Notes under the pieces: generated by a model | The model's database searches: none | Seen by the model: the letters and a program-made list of their open reading frames with translations, nothing else | What the model was told of the DNA's origin: nothing | Assembly (NCBI GenBank): GCA_015680685.1 | Contig: MNCI01019108.1 | Span: 308,784-372,783 of the forward strand | Origin: Gnetum montanum | Taxonomy: Eukaryota; Streptophyta; Gnetopsida; Gnetales; Gnetaceae | DNA length: 64,000 nt | Direction of reading: 5' to 3' | Translations under genes and position numbers: made by a program | Shown: positions 12,730 through 23,935 of the stretch, one piece after another | How the letters are laid out: every line of letters begins with the position of its first letter | How positions within the stretch are numbered: the first letter of the stretch is position 1

Positions 12730-12909
12730 TTATTATTTTTAAAATTTTTAAAGAAATATTCAGGATGTCTATTAGTAAAAGTTAGTTACAAAATATCATA
12801 AATAGCATCCCCACCATTTAAGGCTAGGATCTTCTTAGGGGCCAAGGCCTCCTGCCCCCATTGCCCAAAATCAAGGGTAGAAACACACCACACCCCCCCC
12901 CCCCCCCCC
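12730..12909 (-). mobile_element. LINE 3' UTR fragment (first of two in tandem)
   Basis: On the minus strand this ends ttactaatagacatcctgaatatttctttaaaaa, the same 3'-terminal sequence as 13,036-13,190. It is preceded by ggccccta and tagccttaaa words shared with the neighbour. It ends at a long C-run (12,893-12,909) beside a single undetermined base at 12,910. It is a second, 5'-truncated LINE tail or a duplicated end of copy 2. Confidence 0.6.
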
Positions 12910-13320
12910 NCTTAATAATTTATCATCAAAAACCTACAATCCAAGAATTTTATTGCTAAAACATATTCAGGCACAACGACTACTTTAGAAAATTTTCACA
13001 ACAAGATGCATTTAAAAAGCTAGGTCATGTGTCATTTATTTTCTTTTTGAGAAATATTTGGGATGTCTATTAGTAAAGTTAGTTACAAAATAGTATACAC
13101 AAAATCCCCGCCTTTTAAGGCTAGGATCTGATTAGGGGCCAAGGTCCCCCCACCCCCGTTGCCAAAAAATTGGGGGTAGAAAATCCCCCCACCCACCAAA
13201 GGAACAACTACAAAAATTACACTAAAGACAAGGGGTTCCCTTAACAAAAACAAAAGGGCATTCTTCCCCCTCTTACTTGTCGCAATGTCATAACAGACAA
13301 CATGTAAAAATAGACAAAAT

Positions 13321-13515
13321 TAGGGCATCCCCACTCGTTTTTCGGTTTAAGGCGGCTTTAACCAGACTGATGCGGAGTTTGGCATGTTGATTTTGGGTGT
13401 TACCCCACCCCATAGGGACCATGGTTGATGACCCGCTATTTGTAATTTCTTGTACTATAATTTTTTTGTAATACAATCCTGACTATTTCCGCAAAAAAAC
13501 AAAAACAAAAAAAAA
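13321..13515 (+). mobile_element. Nested LINE 3'-end fragment with poly(A) and TSD
   Basis: The plus strand ends tgtaatacaatcctgactatttccgc followed by an A-rich tail. The 9-bp word agacaaaat flanks it at 13,312-13,320 and 13,516-13,524. It is a short 5'-truncated LINE insertion into the 3' UTR of copy 2 in opposite orientation. The same 3' end occurs at 26,610-26,712. Confidence 0.8.
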
Positions 13516-13599
13516 AGACAAAATAGAAAAAACCCTCCCTACTTCCCAATACCCCTTGTCCACAAAATGGGTATAAGGTAGCACAACATCATCCAAAAA

Positions 13600-13668
13600 G
13601 CCCCCATCCCCTGTGGCCCCCTGCCCCAGCCCGCCCCTGCCCCAGCCCGCCCCTGCCCCCGCCCTAAT
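13600..13668 (-). promoter_or_regulatory. G-rich tract (G-quadruplex-like) in LINE copy 2 3' region
   Basis: On the minus (element sense) strand there are about ten runs of three or more G within 70 bases, including a repeated ggggcaggggcgggct word. It lies between the J-like segment and the poly(A) end. G-rich 3' UTRs are known from some animal LINEs. Folding here is inferred from sequence only. Confidence 0.5.
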
Positions 13669-13689
13669 AAAAACCAATTCTCTTTCCCC

Positions 13690-14640
13690 CAAATCCTTAT
13701 AAGTGATTAGGAAGTTGAGTGCAGGCACAAAAAGCCGACTTCTGGGCATGCACCGTATCAAGGATAGCGCGATGTCTCTCCGAATCAACAAATGCAACCA
13801 CCTCTTGGAAAGCTTTAAAAGCCTATACTTTCCTTGCATGCTCCTCAACACTCCCTTTTCCATCTAGTTGCAGCTTACGCCACTATGCCTTATATGCTAT
13901 CTAAGCGCATGTCAGGTTATATTGCATTTGATAGCCATGACCACATAAGGGTAGTGTCCTTACTGAAACCAGGATCAGGTACCATGTTTGCGAGCACGAT
14001 CCTACTATTGTTGGATCTAGGTGGCTTCCTCCTCCCATACCTACCACTCTTGCTCAACCTTCTCTCGTTGCTCTTGGAGTCGTGCCTCCTCTTGGAGCTG
14101 CGCCCTCAAGCTCACCCGCAGCTCCACCTTGAGTGCCTCCTTGGTTGTTGTCTTAGCCGGATCTCTCTATCGTCATTCCTCCCACACGGCCTTCGCTAGT
14201 TGGCACCTAAATTCTTCCTCTCACTTTGCCCAATAGTTCTGCCAAACCGCCCACTCCTCCCGTGCACAAAGAGCAGTCGCCTTTTCTGCCTTAGCAAGAA
14301 GATCATCCACACGTGCTTAAGTAGGAAGCCTTGAATCGTCAGGGTCTACCCCCACCTTGTGATGCCCTACAAGTGCTTCCTGCTCTGCACCCCTCACCCA
14401 CTCCCCCCCCTCCCCCCCAACCCCCACCTTGGACTATCTACGAGTTCTTCCTCCACCTCTCCAATCTTCCCTTACGCTGTGAAAGGCAACCTCCGGCTCA
14501 GCTCCCCTGTTTCCACTGGTGAGTCCAACTCAACCTCCAAGCCAGGCCTAGAATTCCCTTCCTTTGACTCGCTCATCAAATCCACCATGACCAGCGGCTC
14601 ACATCTTTAGCATCAGTGCCCATATACCCTCTTGATAGCA
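13690..14640 (-). pseudogene. Coiled coil plus J-like C-terminus of LINE copy 2
   Basis: On the minus strand 14,160-14,050 gives a charged helical stretch (ALKVELRVSLRAQLQEEARL). The frame at about 13,890-13,700 reads WRKLQLDGKGSVEEHARK, a TAG, then AFKAFQEVVAFVDSERHRAIL and DTVHAQK. This aligns with the J segment of copy 1: HPD is degraded to QLD, but the helix III-IV pattern (F-Q-E-x-x-x-F-V-D-x-E-x-H-R) is well kept. It supports the J-like segment as a regular part of this LINE family. It is non-functional. Confidence 0.65.
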
Positions 14641-15230
14641 ATCCCCATTCCTAGAGGGGTCCCTAACCTAGATGTCCACCATAGGGCCAAAATCAAGCCT
14701 GAATTGTGTCCCCAACGTTGTTGCTGCAACGGATATAAAAAAGTAGCAAGGTAAATTTACCTGACTACCCATCCACATGCAGTGCATAAAGGTAAAATGC
14801 AATCCTTGCAACTTTGAAACATTATTGGATTGCACGAAAAATCGTTCCACCACTCTTGTTGTGTCCTACCATAGTGTAGATAGCGCCAACTTCAAGACCT
14901 AGCCACTCCTAGTTTTGGGGACTAGGCTTGAGAAAAATATCTCTGCATCTTGTAATCCATTGCCCCTGAGAGGCACCACTTCTCCCCCTACTAGCACCCC
15001 TAGTAGTTGCACAATTGACTCTTCGGTGAGCACAATTCTCACCCCCCTAAATAGGGTGCTATCCCCCATCCAGTTTGTATAGAAGGCCTCATCTACCAGG
15101 TCCGACTCCCCCTATAGCATGGGCAGCAGCTTGGCCTGCCCCAGTTGACTAACCAACCCCCAAAGCATCGGGTTGGCCTGATGCCCGTCTCAAGCGGACT
15201 CAAGAGTTGGCATTACCCTTATAACCATGT
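14640..15230 (-). pseudogene. Transposase_32-like domain of LINE copy 2
   Basis: In one minus-strand frame, interrupted by TAG/TGA codons, are SDLVDEAFYTNWMGDSTLFR, GVRIVLTEESIVQLLG and RVVERFFVQSNNVSKLQG. They are followed by SQVNLPCYF. Copy 3 has the same blocks at 24,060-24,480. The pattern E-x-F-Y-x-N-W ... F/V-R-G-V-x-I ... E-x-I-x-x-L-L-G and the V-N-L-P block resemble the plant Transposase_32 domain also seen in ORF X of the gypsy elements here. It lies directly after zf-RVT. Confidence 0.6.
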
Positions 15231-15288
15231 GTGCCTTTATCCACAATCATATGCCTTGGGCCACAATTTGTGTCAATGATGGGAGCGG

Positions 15289-15660
15289 CTATGCTCGAAA
15301 GATCCAACTAATCCTTGCTTTCCACAACACCCACAAGATTGTTGCTGCTTTCATGATGCTGTTAATATTCAAATTGTGCTGCAAATTCACTACCCAAAAT
15401 ATTCTACACGTAAACTCGTAGTTCAAGATAAAGTGGGGGATTGTCTCCCCTGCTACCATGCAGAGGGGACACATGGTAGAAATAGTAATCCCCTTCGCAT
15501 TAATACTTCTTTCACAGGTAATGCATAATGATGTATTAACCAAACAAACATTTTGATCCTTTTCAGAAGCTTACCCTTCCATAACTCCTTCCATCCGTGC
15601 ACTTCCGAGTATTTATGTTGAATAAGTTGTTGCGGGGAGGTACCCAATGACCCCCACTAT
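15289..15660 (-). pseudogene. zf-RVT domain of LINE copy 2
   Basis: The minus strand reads KLLKRIKMFVWLIHHYALPV and, in another frame, MCPLCMVAGETIPHFILNYE, then ILWVLWKARISWIF. This is the zinc-binding region that ends most plant L1-type ORF2 proteins (CPxC...ExxxHxxxxC), here with a frame change and loss of the last cysteine. Confidence 0.75.
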
Positions 15661-15949
15661 ATCATTCTCTGAGCATGCCCACAATTTTTCTTCCAGACAT
15701 GAGAGTCATTAGGCCCAACCTCCCATCGCCAATACTTGCCATCAACCATACTAACCCATTGGGCTTGATGTTAGCTTGGTCATGTTAATTTGTTCACCAT
15801 ACTATGGTATCCCATATCTATGAGGTCTTGGAATTTGGGAACATCCAAACCCCTAGCACCCTTGGGTCAGGTCACAAAATCCCATTTTCCCATATGCAAC
15901 TTGTTTTCCCCTTTTCCCCCTAACCAAGGGAAATTACATATGATCTAAT

Positions 15950-17250
15950 CAATGTGCTCAATAATACCATTTGGGGGGGGGGAAGCCACGGAAGCAGTGT
16001 ACCTAGCCATTGCAAAAATAAGCAATGTAGCAAGTAACACCCTCCTAGCCTAGGTGAGACAGTAGCTTGTCCAGTGATCTACGTGTTTTTGTAATCATTG
16101 TAGGAGCTCATACCATGCCTGTCTCCTATGCCAATCATACAGAGGAAGCCCTAAGTACAAGTCTTCATGTGAGCGTGGCATAACCCCCAACTGTTGGATA
16201 ATTAACCTCTTAACCTTGGCCTCGATGTTCTGCATGTGAACCACAAACTTACCTCTATTTATTTCTAGTGCAATCTCCCCCGCCATATGCTTCAACACTT
16301 GGGTAACTACCATAGCCTGAGGTAACGCCGCCCAAGAAAAGAGCATAGTATCATTTGCATAATGTTGAACTAGGCATCTGACACCAACTATATCGAACCC
16401 CCTTACCCCCTCCATCTCATAGTAAGCCTGCATGGCATCCATGACCAGTATAAAAGGAAAAGGCAACAACGGATCCCCCTACCTTAACCCCCTCCCTATG
16501 GAGGAAAACCCCCATAGCTTCCTTTCAAGATCTAAGGAAAAAGCCCCCAATGAGTGAATCTAGATGCATAGCTGAACAAAGTTTGGGTGGAAACCTTTCC
16601 TCAGCATAATTGCCCGCAATGCCGCCCAGCACACAGTGTCATAATCCTTAGAAATGTCTAGTTTGAGACACATACTAGGATACCGTGCTAGCCACAGATA
16701 ATGCATGACCTCATGCATCAGCATAATCTGGTCTTTAATGTATCTACCTTGAACAAAGCTTGCCTGGTTAGGTCTCGCCAATCATGGCATAAGAGGTCCT
16801 AGCCTAGCAACCAAAATCTTTGTGAAAAGACATAGCAGAGTGTTGTAAACCCCAATTGGCCTAAATTGTGATAGATTTGTGGGGTTGCTTGACTTTAGGA
16901 TAAGCATGATGTGAGAGTAGTTAATTTCTTTGCACACTTGTAGCCACCTCAACATTGTGTTGAAAGCATGTAGGAGGTTTTCCCCTAGAATGTCTATGAA
17001 AGCTTTAAAAAATTCCACCGGCCAACCATCTGGCCTTGGTGCTCTGCCTAACTTCATCGATCCTAGTGCATCATCTAATTCCAATCTAGAAAAAGGAGCT
17101 AAAAGGTGACAATTATCCTCAACCAAAATATGAATGGAAAGATGATGCACAAGCTTTTTCCCCCTAGAGACTGGACCAAAACTCTAGTAAAACCTGCGCA
17201 ACCTCTTGACAACCAACTTCTTGACCTTGAATGGTAAGATTGTGAATTTT
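15950..17250 (-). pseudogene. Reverse transcriptase of LINE copy 2
   Basis: Minus-strand blocks in order are LSQFRPIGVYNTLLCLFTKI (about 16,875), RPNQASFVQGRYIKDQIMLM (about 16,780), LKLDISKDYDT, HYANDTMLF (about 16,350) and DLYLGLPLYDW. These are the standard LINE RT motifs. The catalytic YADD has become YAND, so the enzyme would be dead even without the stop codons. Confidence 0.85.
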
Positions 17251-17310
17251 TTTTTTGGATAAATTTGTTGAGTTGGCTACCACAAAGAAGAATTGTGTGT
17301 TCTTGTCATC

Positions 17311-17620
17311 GTCTTTCAACCACCTTGCTTGACCTTGCTGCCTCCAATAAGCCTCAACCTCCCTATCTAAAGCTTGAAGCTAGGTCAAGACTACACCTTC
17401 CACCTCGTTCAAATCCTTTCTTGCCTCCTACTCTGCTTGTATCTTTGAAAGCTATTGCAGGAGTCCTCGTCGTCTTTCAACCACCTCACTTAACCCTGCT
17501 ACCTCCAATAAGCCTCAACCACCTTATCTAGAGCTTGAAGTTGGGTCAAGACTACACCTTCTGCCTCCTTTCTTGCCTCTTGCTCTGTTTGTATCTCTGA
17601 AAGCTATTGCAAGAGTCCCC
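17311..17620. repeat. 161-bp tandem duplication inside LINE copy 2
   Basis: The segment starting gtctttcaaccacc at 17,311 is repeated from 17,472, for example cctccaataagcctcaacc at 17,341 and 17,502. The period of 161 is not a multiple of three, so it shifts the ORF2 frame between endonuclease and RT. Copy 3 has a single unit. Confidence 0.85.
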
Positions 17621-17699
17621 CTAGGATCAACTTGAAAGAATATTTGTCCTCAACCCTCATCTTCTTTAAAGCTTGCTTGAGCTAAGACAACCCCCTTTT

Positions 17700-18454
17700 T
17701 AAGAAGTCTTGAAGCTTTGACCTCTATGAGTAGGACCCCCAAATACTCTCCACCAATGGCCTTAGCCAAGGTTTATGAATCCAATAATGCTTGAAACGAA
17801 AGGAGGCAACCCTCCCACGGGACAAGTCACCCAAACAACACAGAATGGAATGATGATTAGACGCCACACATTCCTACCCATTCGCCTCCACCCCTGGTCA
17901 TAAGGATGTGAGAGCAAATCCAAACCCGATCAATCTTTGTCAAAATTTGCTCAATCGCCCTCCTTCGATTACTTTAGGTGAACTAACATTCACATATCTC
18001 AACATCCATGAGATCATGCACTTCAAGGAATTGTAAAAATTCCTATGCACCTGGGGGATCTTTAGCTTCCCCATTGGACTTCTCGCACCCATAAAGTCTT
18101 TGGTTGAAATCTTCGACAACGATCCATTGTTTCCAATCCCAAACTAGGAAAGCAATTCGTCGAAGCTCCTGCATATTCTCTTTCCAACATTGTGCACCAT
18201 AAAAATTTGAGAGACACAATCTAGAATCTGTAAGAAGCACCATGATGCTCCACTGGGAACTATCCATAACCTCATATTGCCCACATGAGAGCAAGGCGAG
18301 GCCACCAACATGGCCCCAACAAGCAATAATCTAAACCTGCCACCCTAACCATCAAAGCCAATGGCCCTCCTACTGTTGTAGTCTCCTATAGACAAACAAC
18401 ATCACACTTTTTCCTATTCATCATTTCTTTTAAGGGTACTTCGTTTATAGGGGG
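17700..18454 (-). pseudogene. Endonuclease of LINE copy 2 (cut by element A)
   Basis: The minus strand carries KCDVVCL then ET, SNFYGAQCWKENMQELRRIA and WIVVEDFNQRLYGCEKS. These match copy 3 (NFYGAQAWDLRLQEL and MVVGDFNQRLRPWEKS). GDFN has become EDFN. The first codons of ORF2 are on the far side of element A at 30,475-30,510. Confidence 0.8.
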
Positions 18455-19428
18455 TGATGAGCAACAAGTACCCCTATGCTGAACCATACGAATCATAAGC
18501 ATTCACACACGATTTGGTTGAATTCCGTGGATGGGACTAGTTGTGGCATCTAGATTGTTAAACATTGGTCATAGGATGTCTTCCCACTTGGACTAGTGAT
18601 AGCTTTGTCACATATGATTTAGTTCAAAGTGAGGCATATGATAATTGATGTTGTTAGGCCCATTTTACTTTTAGCGATAAACAGAATTGGAAATGAAATT
18701 TAGTCCTAAGTCGAAGTAATGATGGTAAGGCAAATCTACTCTAGCCTAGAGCAATGAGCATTTGGTCCTGGCTTACCGTACATGTCTTGGTCTCATGTAA
18801 CTGTTACTGGGTTACCATGCGTTATGCTACTGGGCAAACCAAACTATAACACTATTGGGATTACCAAACAATTACACTTAAATGCTTGAAACCATTTGTA
18901 CTCATTCCACTTTACTAATGAACAAGAAAGTAAAGTTTTTGAAAATGTAAATGATTAAACTAAGAAAATAGTAGAAACTATGCTAAGTAAAATAGTAAAA
19001 CTAAGTGGATGTTGAAATGATGAAAAACAATCTCGATCTTTATTTCCAGACATGAATTATGCCCAAGTACACTTCACTCAAATAAAGATTCTATACAATT
19101 CCTCAACACCACATTGCAGGCATTCACTCTACCGCTAAAACTATGAAATGAAACCACAAGAATCTACCTAAGGGTGGGATGAAGCTTGTTCAATTTTGTG
19201 CGCCCAAATTTTGTATTTATAGGTTGCACACATCCCACGATATCAGATCTATGGTGACATAGCTTGTGCTATGATATCGAATATACGACATCATAGATAC
19301 AATATTGTCGTTACGATATCATTGGGGGAGAAAAATTGGCTTTTTGTCAAATAGATGAGATATAGAGTCAACGATATCGCAGATGCAACATAGCATTAGC
19401 AATATCTCAGCCAATTGATGATTCATCA
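18455..19428 (-). repeat. 3' LTR of element A
   Basis: It runs TGATGAG...TTCATCA. A minus-strand TATAAATA lies at 19,214-19,221. U3 (19,230-19,420) contains repeated GATATC-containing words, for example cgatatc and gatatcg, plus gacatcatag. It pairs with 29,568-30,468, which lacks about 35 bases present here near 18,905. Confidence 0.9.
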
Positions 19429-19445
19429 TACCCCCATGACTAACT
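19429..19445 (-). other. Polypurine tract of element A
   Basis: The minus strand reads tagtcatgggggta immediately before the LTR. It corresponds to gtcatggaggta next to the 3' LTR of element C. Confidence 0.7.
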
Positions 19446-19464
19446 AAAGACTCATCCTTGAGTT

Positions 19465-19479
19465 AACAAGATGGGATCA
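19465..19479. repeat. Left target-site duplication of LINE copy 3
   Basis: aacaagatgggatca is repeated exactly at 25,344-25,358 just after the poly(A) tail. It fixes the LINE limits at 19,480-25,343. Confidence 0.95.
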
Positions 19480-19516
19480 GGCAATAGCAACCGGCGCAAC
19501 AACAACACCAACAGCA

Positions 19517-20992
19517 ATGACGGGAGGAGCAGCAGCAGCAGCAGCAATAGCAGACGTAGAAGCAGTGGCAGCAACAGGCGTGGCAGCAACAACAGGAGCA
19601 GCAATCGACGCGGCAGCAACAGCAGGAGCAGCAACAGCGACTGCAGTAACCCCTGCTGCTGGGGATGGCCCCAATGGTCTGGGGGCTGAGAAACCCGGCA
19701 GAGTCATCGAGGCCCATTCCCGCAGCGACCACACCCTACGGTTGCGAGTCCACCACCCCTCCTCCGAGAGCGTCCGCACTATGGAGAGGAGCCTCATTGG
19801 CCGCTTCATCTCCCGAGGGGCCCGCCCGCGGCTAAACCTTATCTGCCGGTGGGCGAAGGAATAGTGGAAGGTGGGGGAAGTTGATGTTCGGAGCCTTTCC
19901 GAGGACCTGCTCCTCTTTATTCTCCCCTCCCTGCAAGCTAGAGATTCTGTGTTGCTCGGTGGCCCATGGTTCTACGGGGCCTAGGGGCTCGCCTTGACCC
20001 CATGGCATCCTAGGGCCCACCGAGAGGCCGACTTGTTCACTCTGGCCCCGGTCTGGGTGCGGGTGGCCGGCATCCCTTGGGAACTCTAGAACCTCAAGTT
20101 CTTGACGGAGGTGGCAAGGTTTTTCGGTGACTTCATTGCTTTCGACTGTGTTACGCGGTCGATGGAGAGAATGGGCTTCGCATGTTTCTGCGTCTGGCGC
20201 AATTTGTCGGAGACCGACCTCATCCGGGCGGTAGTGTTGGAACTCCCCGAGGGGGAGGAAACCCTCCAAGTCACTTTCGAGAACCTGGGAGTGGATCCTA
20301 CCCCGACACGTGGTATGAACAGCCAGGCGGGTAGGTCGAACAGGTGCGGATGTTGCCGGAAGCCCGAACACCTTGAAGTAGAATGTCGGTTTCGCAAGAC
20401 GCGGCTGAGAGACCCGGCCCGATAATTGTTCGAGGGGGGCAACTGGGTCACCATGGGATGCAAAGGACGACTGCGCCCCCCGTCTGACCAACCTCCCTCC
20501 AAAAGTAACCTCACAACCAACACCCCCCTTGCTCCCCTACATCGCCACCCCCCANNNNNNNNNNNNNNNNNNNNNNNNNNNNNNNNNNNNNNNNNNNNNN
20601 NNNNNNNNNNNNNNNNNNNNNNNNNNNNNNNNNNNNNNNNNNNNNNNNNNNNNNNNNNNNNNNNNNNNNNNNNNNNNNNNNAACCAACAGACACACCCCA
20701 CACGGCTTCCCACCGGTCACCAACAGCCCAGCCGAACACTACGGAACCAAGACCCGAGCTCCCCCCTTTGGGGGAATGGGTTAACGTGGTTCGGGGGAGC
20801 ACCCGAACTCGACAGCGCCAGGTGCAGGAGTCCCCCGCCAAGGAGGTCGGGTGCTGCCTAGTGGTGCGGGACGGCAAGGGCCAACCGACCGAGACCAGAT
20901 CCAAGAGCAAACAAGCCCAACGAAATATCGACCTGGGACAGCAACAGATCCTTCGGGAGGTCTACCAACGCCGCACCTCTGGTTCGACATGA
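19517..20992 (+). pseudogene. LINE copy 3 ORF1: DUF4283-like domain and CCHC zinc knuckle
   Basis: One frame runs from ATG 19,517 to the TGA at 20,990, broken by TAG at about 19,862, 19,983 and 20,090 and TAA near 20,424, and by the sequence gap. Residues 1-50 are alanine-rich low complexity. About 80-230 match the pattern of plant LINE DUF4283, with ERSLIGRFISR near the start, LGGPWFYGA, then WVRVAGIPWEL and EVARFFGDFIAFD. A knuckle CGCCRKPEHLEVEC fits C-x2-C-x4-H-x4-C (about 20,345-20,385). The rest is proline-rich. ORF1 proteins bind LINE RNA in a ribonucleoprotein. The ATGA overlap with ORF2 suggests coupled or leaky translation. Confidence 0.8.
20555..20681. other. Assembly gap (Ns)
   Basis: 127 undetermined bases lie inside ORF1 of LINE copy 3. 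The reading frame is the same on both sides at the stated gap length, but the true length is unknown. Confidence 1.
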
Positions 20993-23935
20993 AGGTTTTC
21001 AGCTGGAATTGCAGGGGACAGGGTACCCCCTATAAAAGAAATACCCTGTGTCGTATTTTTAAAGAAGAAAATTGTGACATCGTCTGCCTCCAGGAGACCA
21101 AGCTGTAGGTGGAAGAATCATACCTTCTCCAATGGGAAGGCTGGGTTACCTAGCTGCACCCCTGCCAGGGCAAGGTCATGGGTCTTGCCATCCTGGCACG
21201 ATACACCATGAGATTGGTAGACACTTCACCATGGGCCATCACCGTCCAGATTCCTGCCCAAGGAATCTGGCTGACCAACTTCTACGGGGCACAGGCTTGG
21301 GACCTGCGGTTGCAGGAGCTGAACCAAGTGGCGCCGTTGGTGCCAGACCACCGTTCCTGGATGGTCGTGGGCGACTTCAACCAGCGCTTACGCCCTTGGG
21401 AGAAGTCTGGGGGAGCTGCCCCCCCACCTTCGGGTGCACAGGCTTTCCTAGATTTCCTGGCTACTCACTCCCTGGTTGACTTACCCATTGAGAACTGCCA
21501 ATTCACCGAGAGCAATCGACGAAAAGGGTCGAATCGTATCCTCTCCCGCATCGATCGGGTCTGTGTAAGCTCCGACCTCCTCCTCTGCACCACTGTGCAC
21601 GTGATGAGGCAGGAAAGAGTCGCCTTCGATCATTCCTCGCTAGTCTATTCCCTTGGACCGGATAAGCCTCGGGCCCCACGCCCCTTCCGTTTCGAGGCCA
21701 CATGGCTCTCCAAACCATGGTTACGGCCTTTGGTTGAGGATATCTGGGCTGATTATCAACCTGATCAGGTTGACCCCTGAAACTTCCTCAAAGAAGCCTT
21801 GCTCCGTCTAATGTGGGACATTTGGGCCCTCCCAGTGGAGGAGAAATTTTCTTTCAGATCTGGTCAAAGGGCAGTTCGAGATCAGCTGGGTCAAATCCAG
21901 GCGCGGCAGGAGACTAGGGAGGACTTGCATTTGGAGGAGCTGCATCTCCTACGTCAACTCCAGAACCTTGACCTGGAGGAGGAAACGTATTGGCGGCAGT
22001 GCTCCCGGGTCAGATGGCTCCGAGAAGGGGACAAACAGAAAAAATTCTTCTTTGCCATGGCCAAGACTCGAGGTGAGAGCCAGGCTCGTTGCTTCCAAAC
22101 CCAGACAGGCGAAGTTATTGACGACCCGCAGGGGATAGTCAATGAGCTGTCACAATACTGGGGAAAAATTTGGACCAAGCGGCCTACTCAACCCATCTCA
22201 GTCCAAGTGGAGAAGGTGATTCACGAAGCAGACAACGGGCGACTGATGGCCCCCTTCTCTTGGTTGGAACTGACTACCACCATCAACAGCATGCCAGGAG
22301 GGAAAGCACATGGACCCGACAGCTGGTCCCTTGAATTCTTCAAGAGTTTTATGGATATTGTGGGCCCCAATATCCTGGATGCGTTCAACCTCATGTTAGC
22401 CAGGCGGCAAGTGCGACGGGAAATCAACTGCTCGCGAATCGTGTGCATCCCTAAGCAGTTGGATGCATACCGTCCGGAGCACTTTCGTCCCATTGGAGTT
22501 TGCAACGTCCTTATTAGGATCTTCTCCAAGCTCTTGGTCAACCGGCTTGGGCCGCTTCTGCCCAAGCTGGTGGGAATCAATCAGGCTGGCTTTGTGCAGG
22601 GTAGGATCCTCTAGGATCAGGTTCTCCTCATGCAGGAGGTACTGCACTCCCTCCGAACTACGGGCTTCCATGGCCTATGTCTCAAGCTTAATATAGCTAA
22701 GGCATATGATACGCTCAGTTGGGAAGCCTTGCAAGCCATTATGCATCAAAAAGGGTTTGACCAAAGTTTCATCCAACTGTGGATGCACATCCAATCCTCC
22801 GCCGATTTCTCGTTTGAGGGGGGGGGGGGCAGCTGTGGGGTTTCTCATCCCCTGGTAGGGGTTTGAGACAAGGCGACCCACTCTCGCGCTTGCTCTTCAT
22901 CATTGCCATGGATCTCATGCAACATTATTGCAGCATGTCCAAGGTGGAGGGCTTGGACATCGCTGGGGTGGCCTTCCGGGCCGAACACTACGCTGATGAC
23001 ACCATGCTACTCAGCCGGGCAACGGCCCCACAAGCACGCTGTATTAACACAACCCTGACATGGTTGGCAGAAGAGTTAGGATTGGAAATCAACCACACTA
23101 AATTTGCGGCACATTTCATTAATGTTGATGCACAAGTAAAAGACAGGGTGGTGCAAATCCTAGACATCCAGCTTGGGTCAACAAAAGACACCTACCTGGG
23201 CATCCCACTGTTCCAATGGGGCCGAAACAATTCATGGGGGCCACTCATGGCTAAGGTCGAAAGGCGGATGAACAACTGGGCCAATCGCTTCCTAACACGC
23301 AAGGGTCGTCTCCTGGTGGCAATCGGGATTCTCATGGCTGTCACATGGTTTGTGGTGGCCGTTGCCGCTCCCCCCACTGCCATCACCCAACAGANAACGG
23401 CTCCTACACCGCCTAATGCGCATGCACAGGGAGTTGAGTCAATGGGCCCGCATCACCAATAGTAAGTACACGCAGTGGGAAGTCGGAACGCGTGCCTCGC
23501 GGCCTTGGCAGACAATCTGCCAGCACACACGAACAATGTTGACCTAGGGTTGGCTGCACCTCGAGCCGTGCGCCCTGCTGTCAGCAAAATATCCATCAGA
23601 GGATGGCTAGCAGCGGATTTGGCGCAGGTGGCTCCCTGAAAAAATCAAAATGTTTTTATGGCTGGTATGGTCTGAAGCGCTCCCTGTACGTGCCGTCCTG
23701 CGTCGGCGCGGCATCATGCAGGACAACACGTGTCCTCACTGTGGCGTCACGCCCGAAACGATCACACACTTCATTTATGAATGCGCCTGCATGCACGCCA
23801 CTTGGCGAGAAGCGGCGGTGCCCTGCACCCCCCCCGAGGCAGTTGACTGGCGACTCCTGGGCGTCAATGCTTTTATGGATCGCTTGGAAGGTGCGCAATC
23901 GCACTGTTTTCCAGCAGGACAGACTGCCCTCCCCC
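20989..23935 (+). pseudogene. LINE copy 3 ORF2: endonuclease, reverse transcriptase, zf-RVT
   Basis: Start ATG at 20,989 (MKVFSWNCRGQG). The endonuclease shows WNCRG, LQET, NFYGA, VVGDFNQRL, RIDRV and FDHSS (residues about 1-235). RT shows HFRPIGVCNVLIRIFSKLLV, NQAGFVQGRIL, LKLNIAKAYDTLSW, LRQGDPLS, EHYADDTML (catalytic YADD, about 22,989) and YLGIPL. zf-RVT follows (23,610-23,815): KIKMFLWLVW, CPHCGVTPETITHF, YEC, then IAWKVRNRTVF. Together these would nick target DNA and prime reverse transcription. Breaks are TAG near 21,106, 21,151, 22,612, 23,545, 23,605 and 23,936, TGA at about 21,778, and frame changes at the 12-G run (22,818-22,829), near the undetermined base 23,395 and at a C-run near 23,828. 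Catalytic residues otherwise look intact. Confidence 0.9.

Larger units (their letters stand above)
13036..18454 (-). mobile_element. LINE copy 2, main part (minus strand, decayed, 5'-truncated)
   Basis: A decayed relative of LINE copy 3, read right to left. It holds endonuclease (18,454-17,700), linker and RT (17,200-15,950), zf-RVT (15,660-15,290), Transposase_32-like (15,220-14,640), coiled coil (14,300-14,000), J-like segment (13,900-13,700), then 3' UTR to an A-rich end at about 13,036. At 18,455 it is cut by element A and resumes at 30,469-30,520, where the ORF2 start (MRILAWNYRGQGTP) is found. Its 5' end therefore lies just upstream of the ORF2 start codon and abuts the LTR of element B with no ORF1. 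Base composition is much less GC-rich than copy 3, consistent with greater age. Confidence 0.85.

Noticed and set aside
19452-19809. Long leucine-, cysteine- and alanine-rich open frames on both strands
   Set aside because: They are by-products of the GCA/CAG-rich low-complexity start of LINE ORF1. Only the plus frame from 19,517 continues into a known domain.
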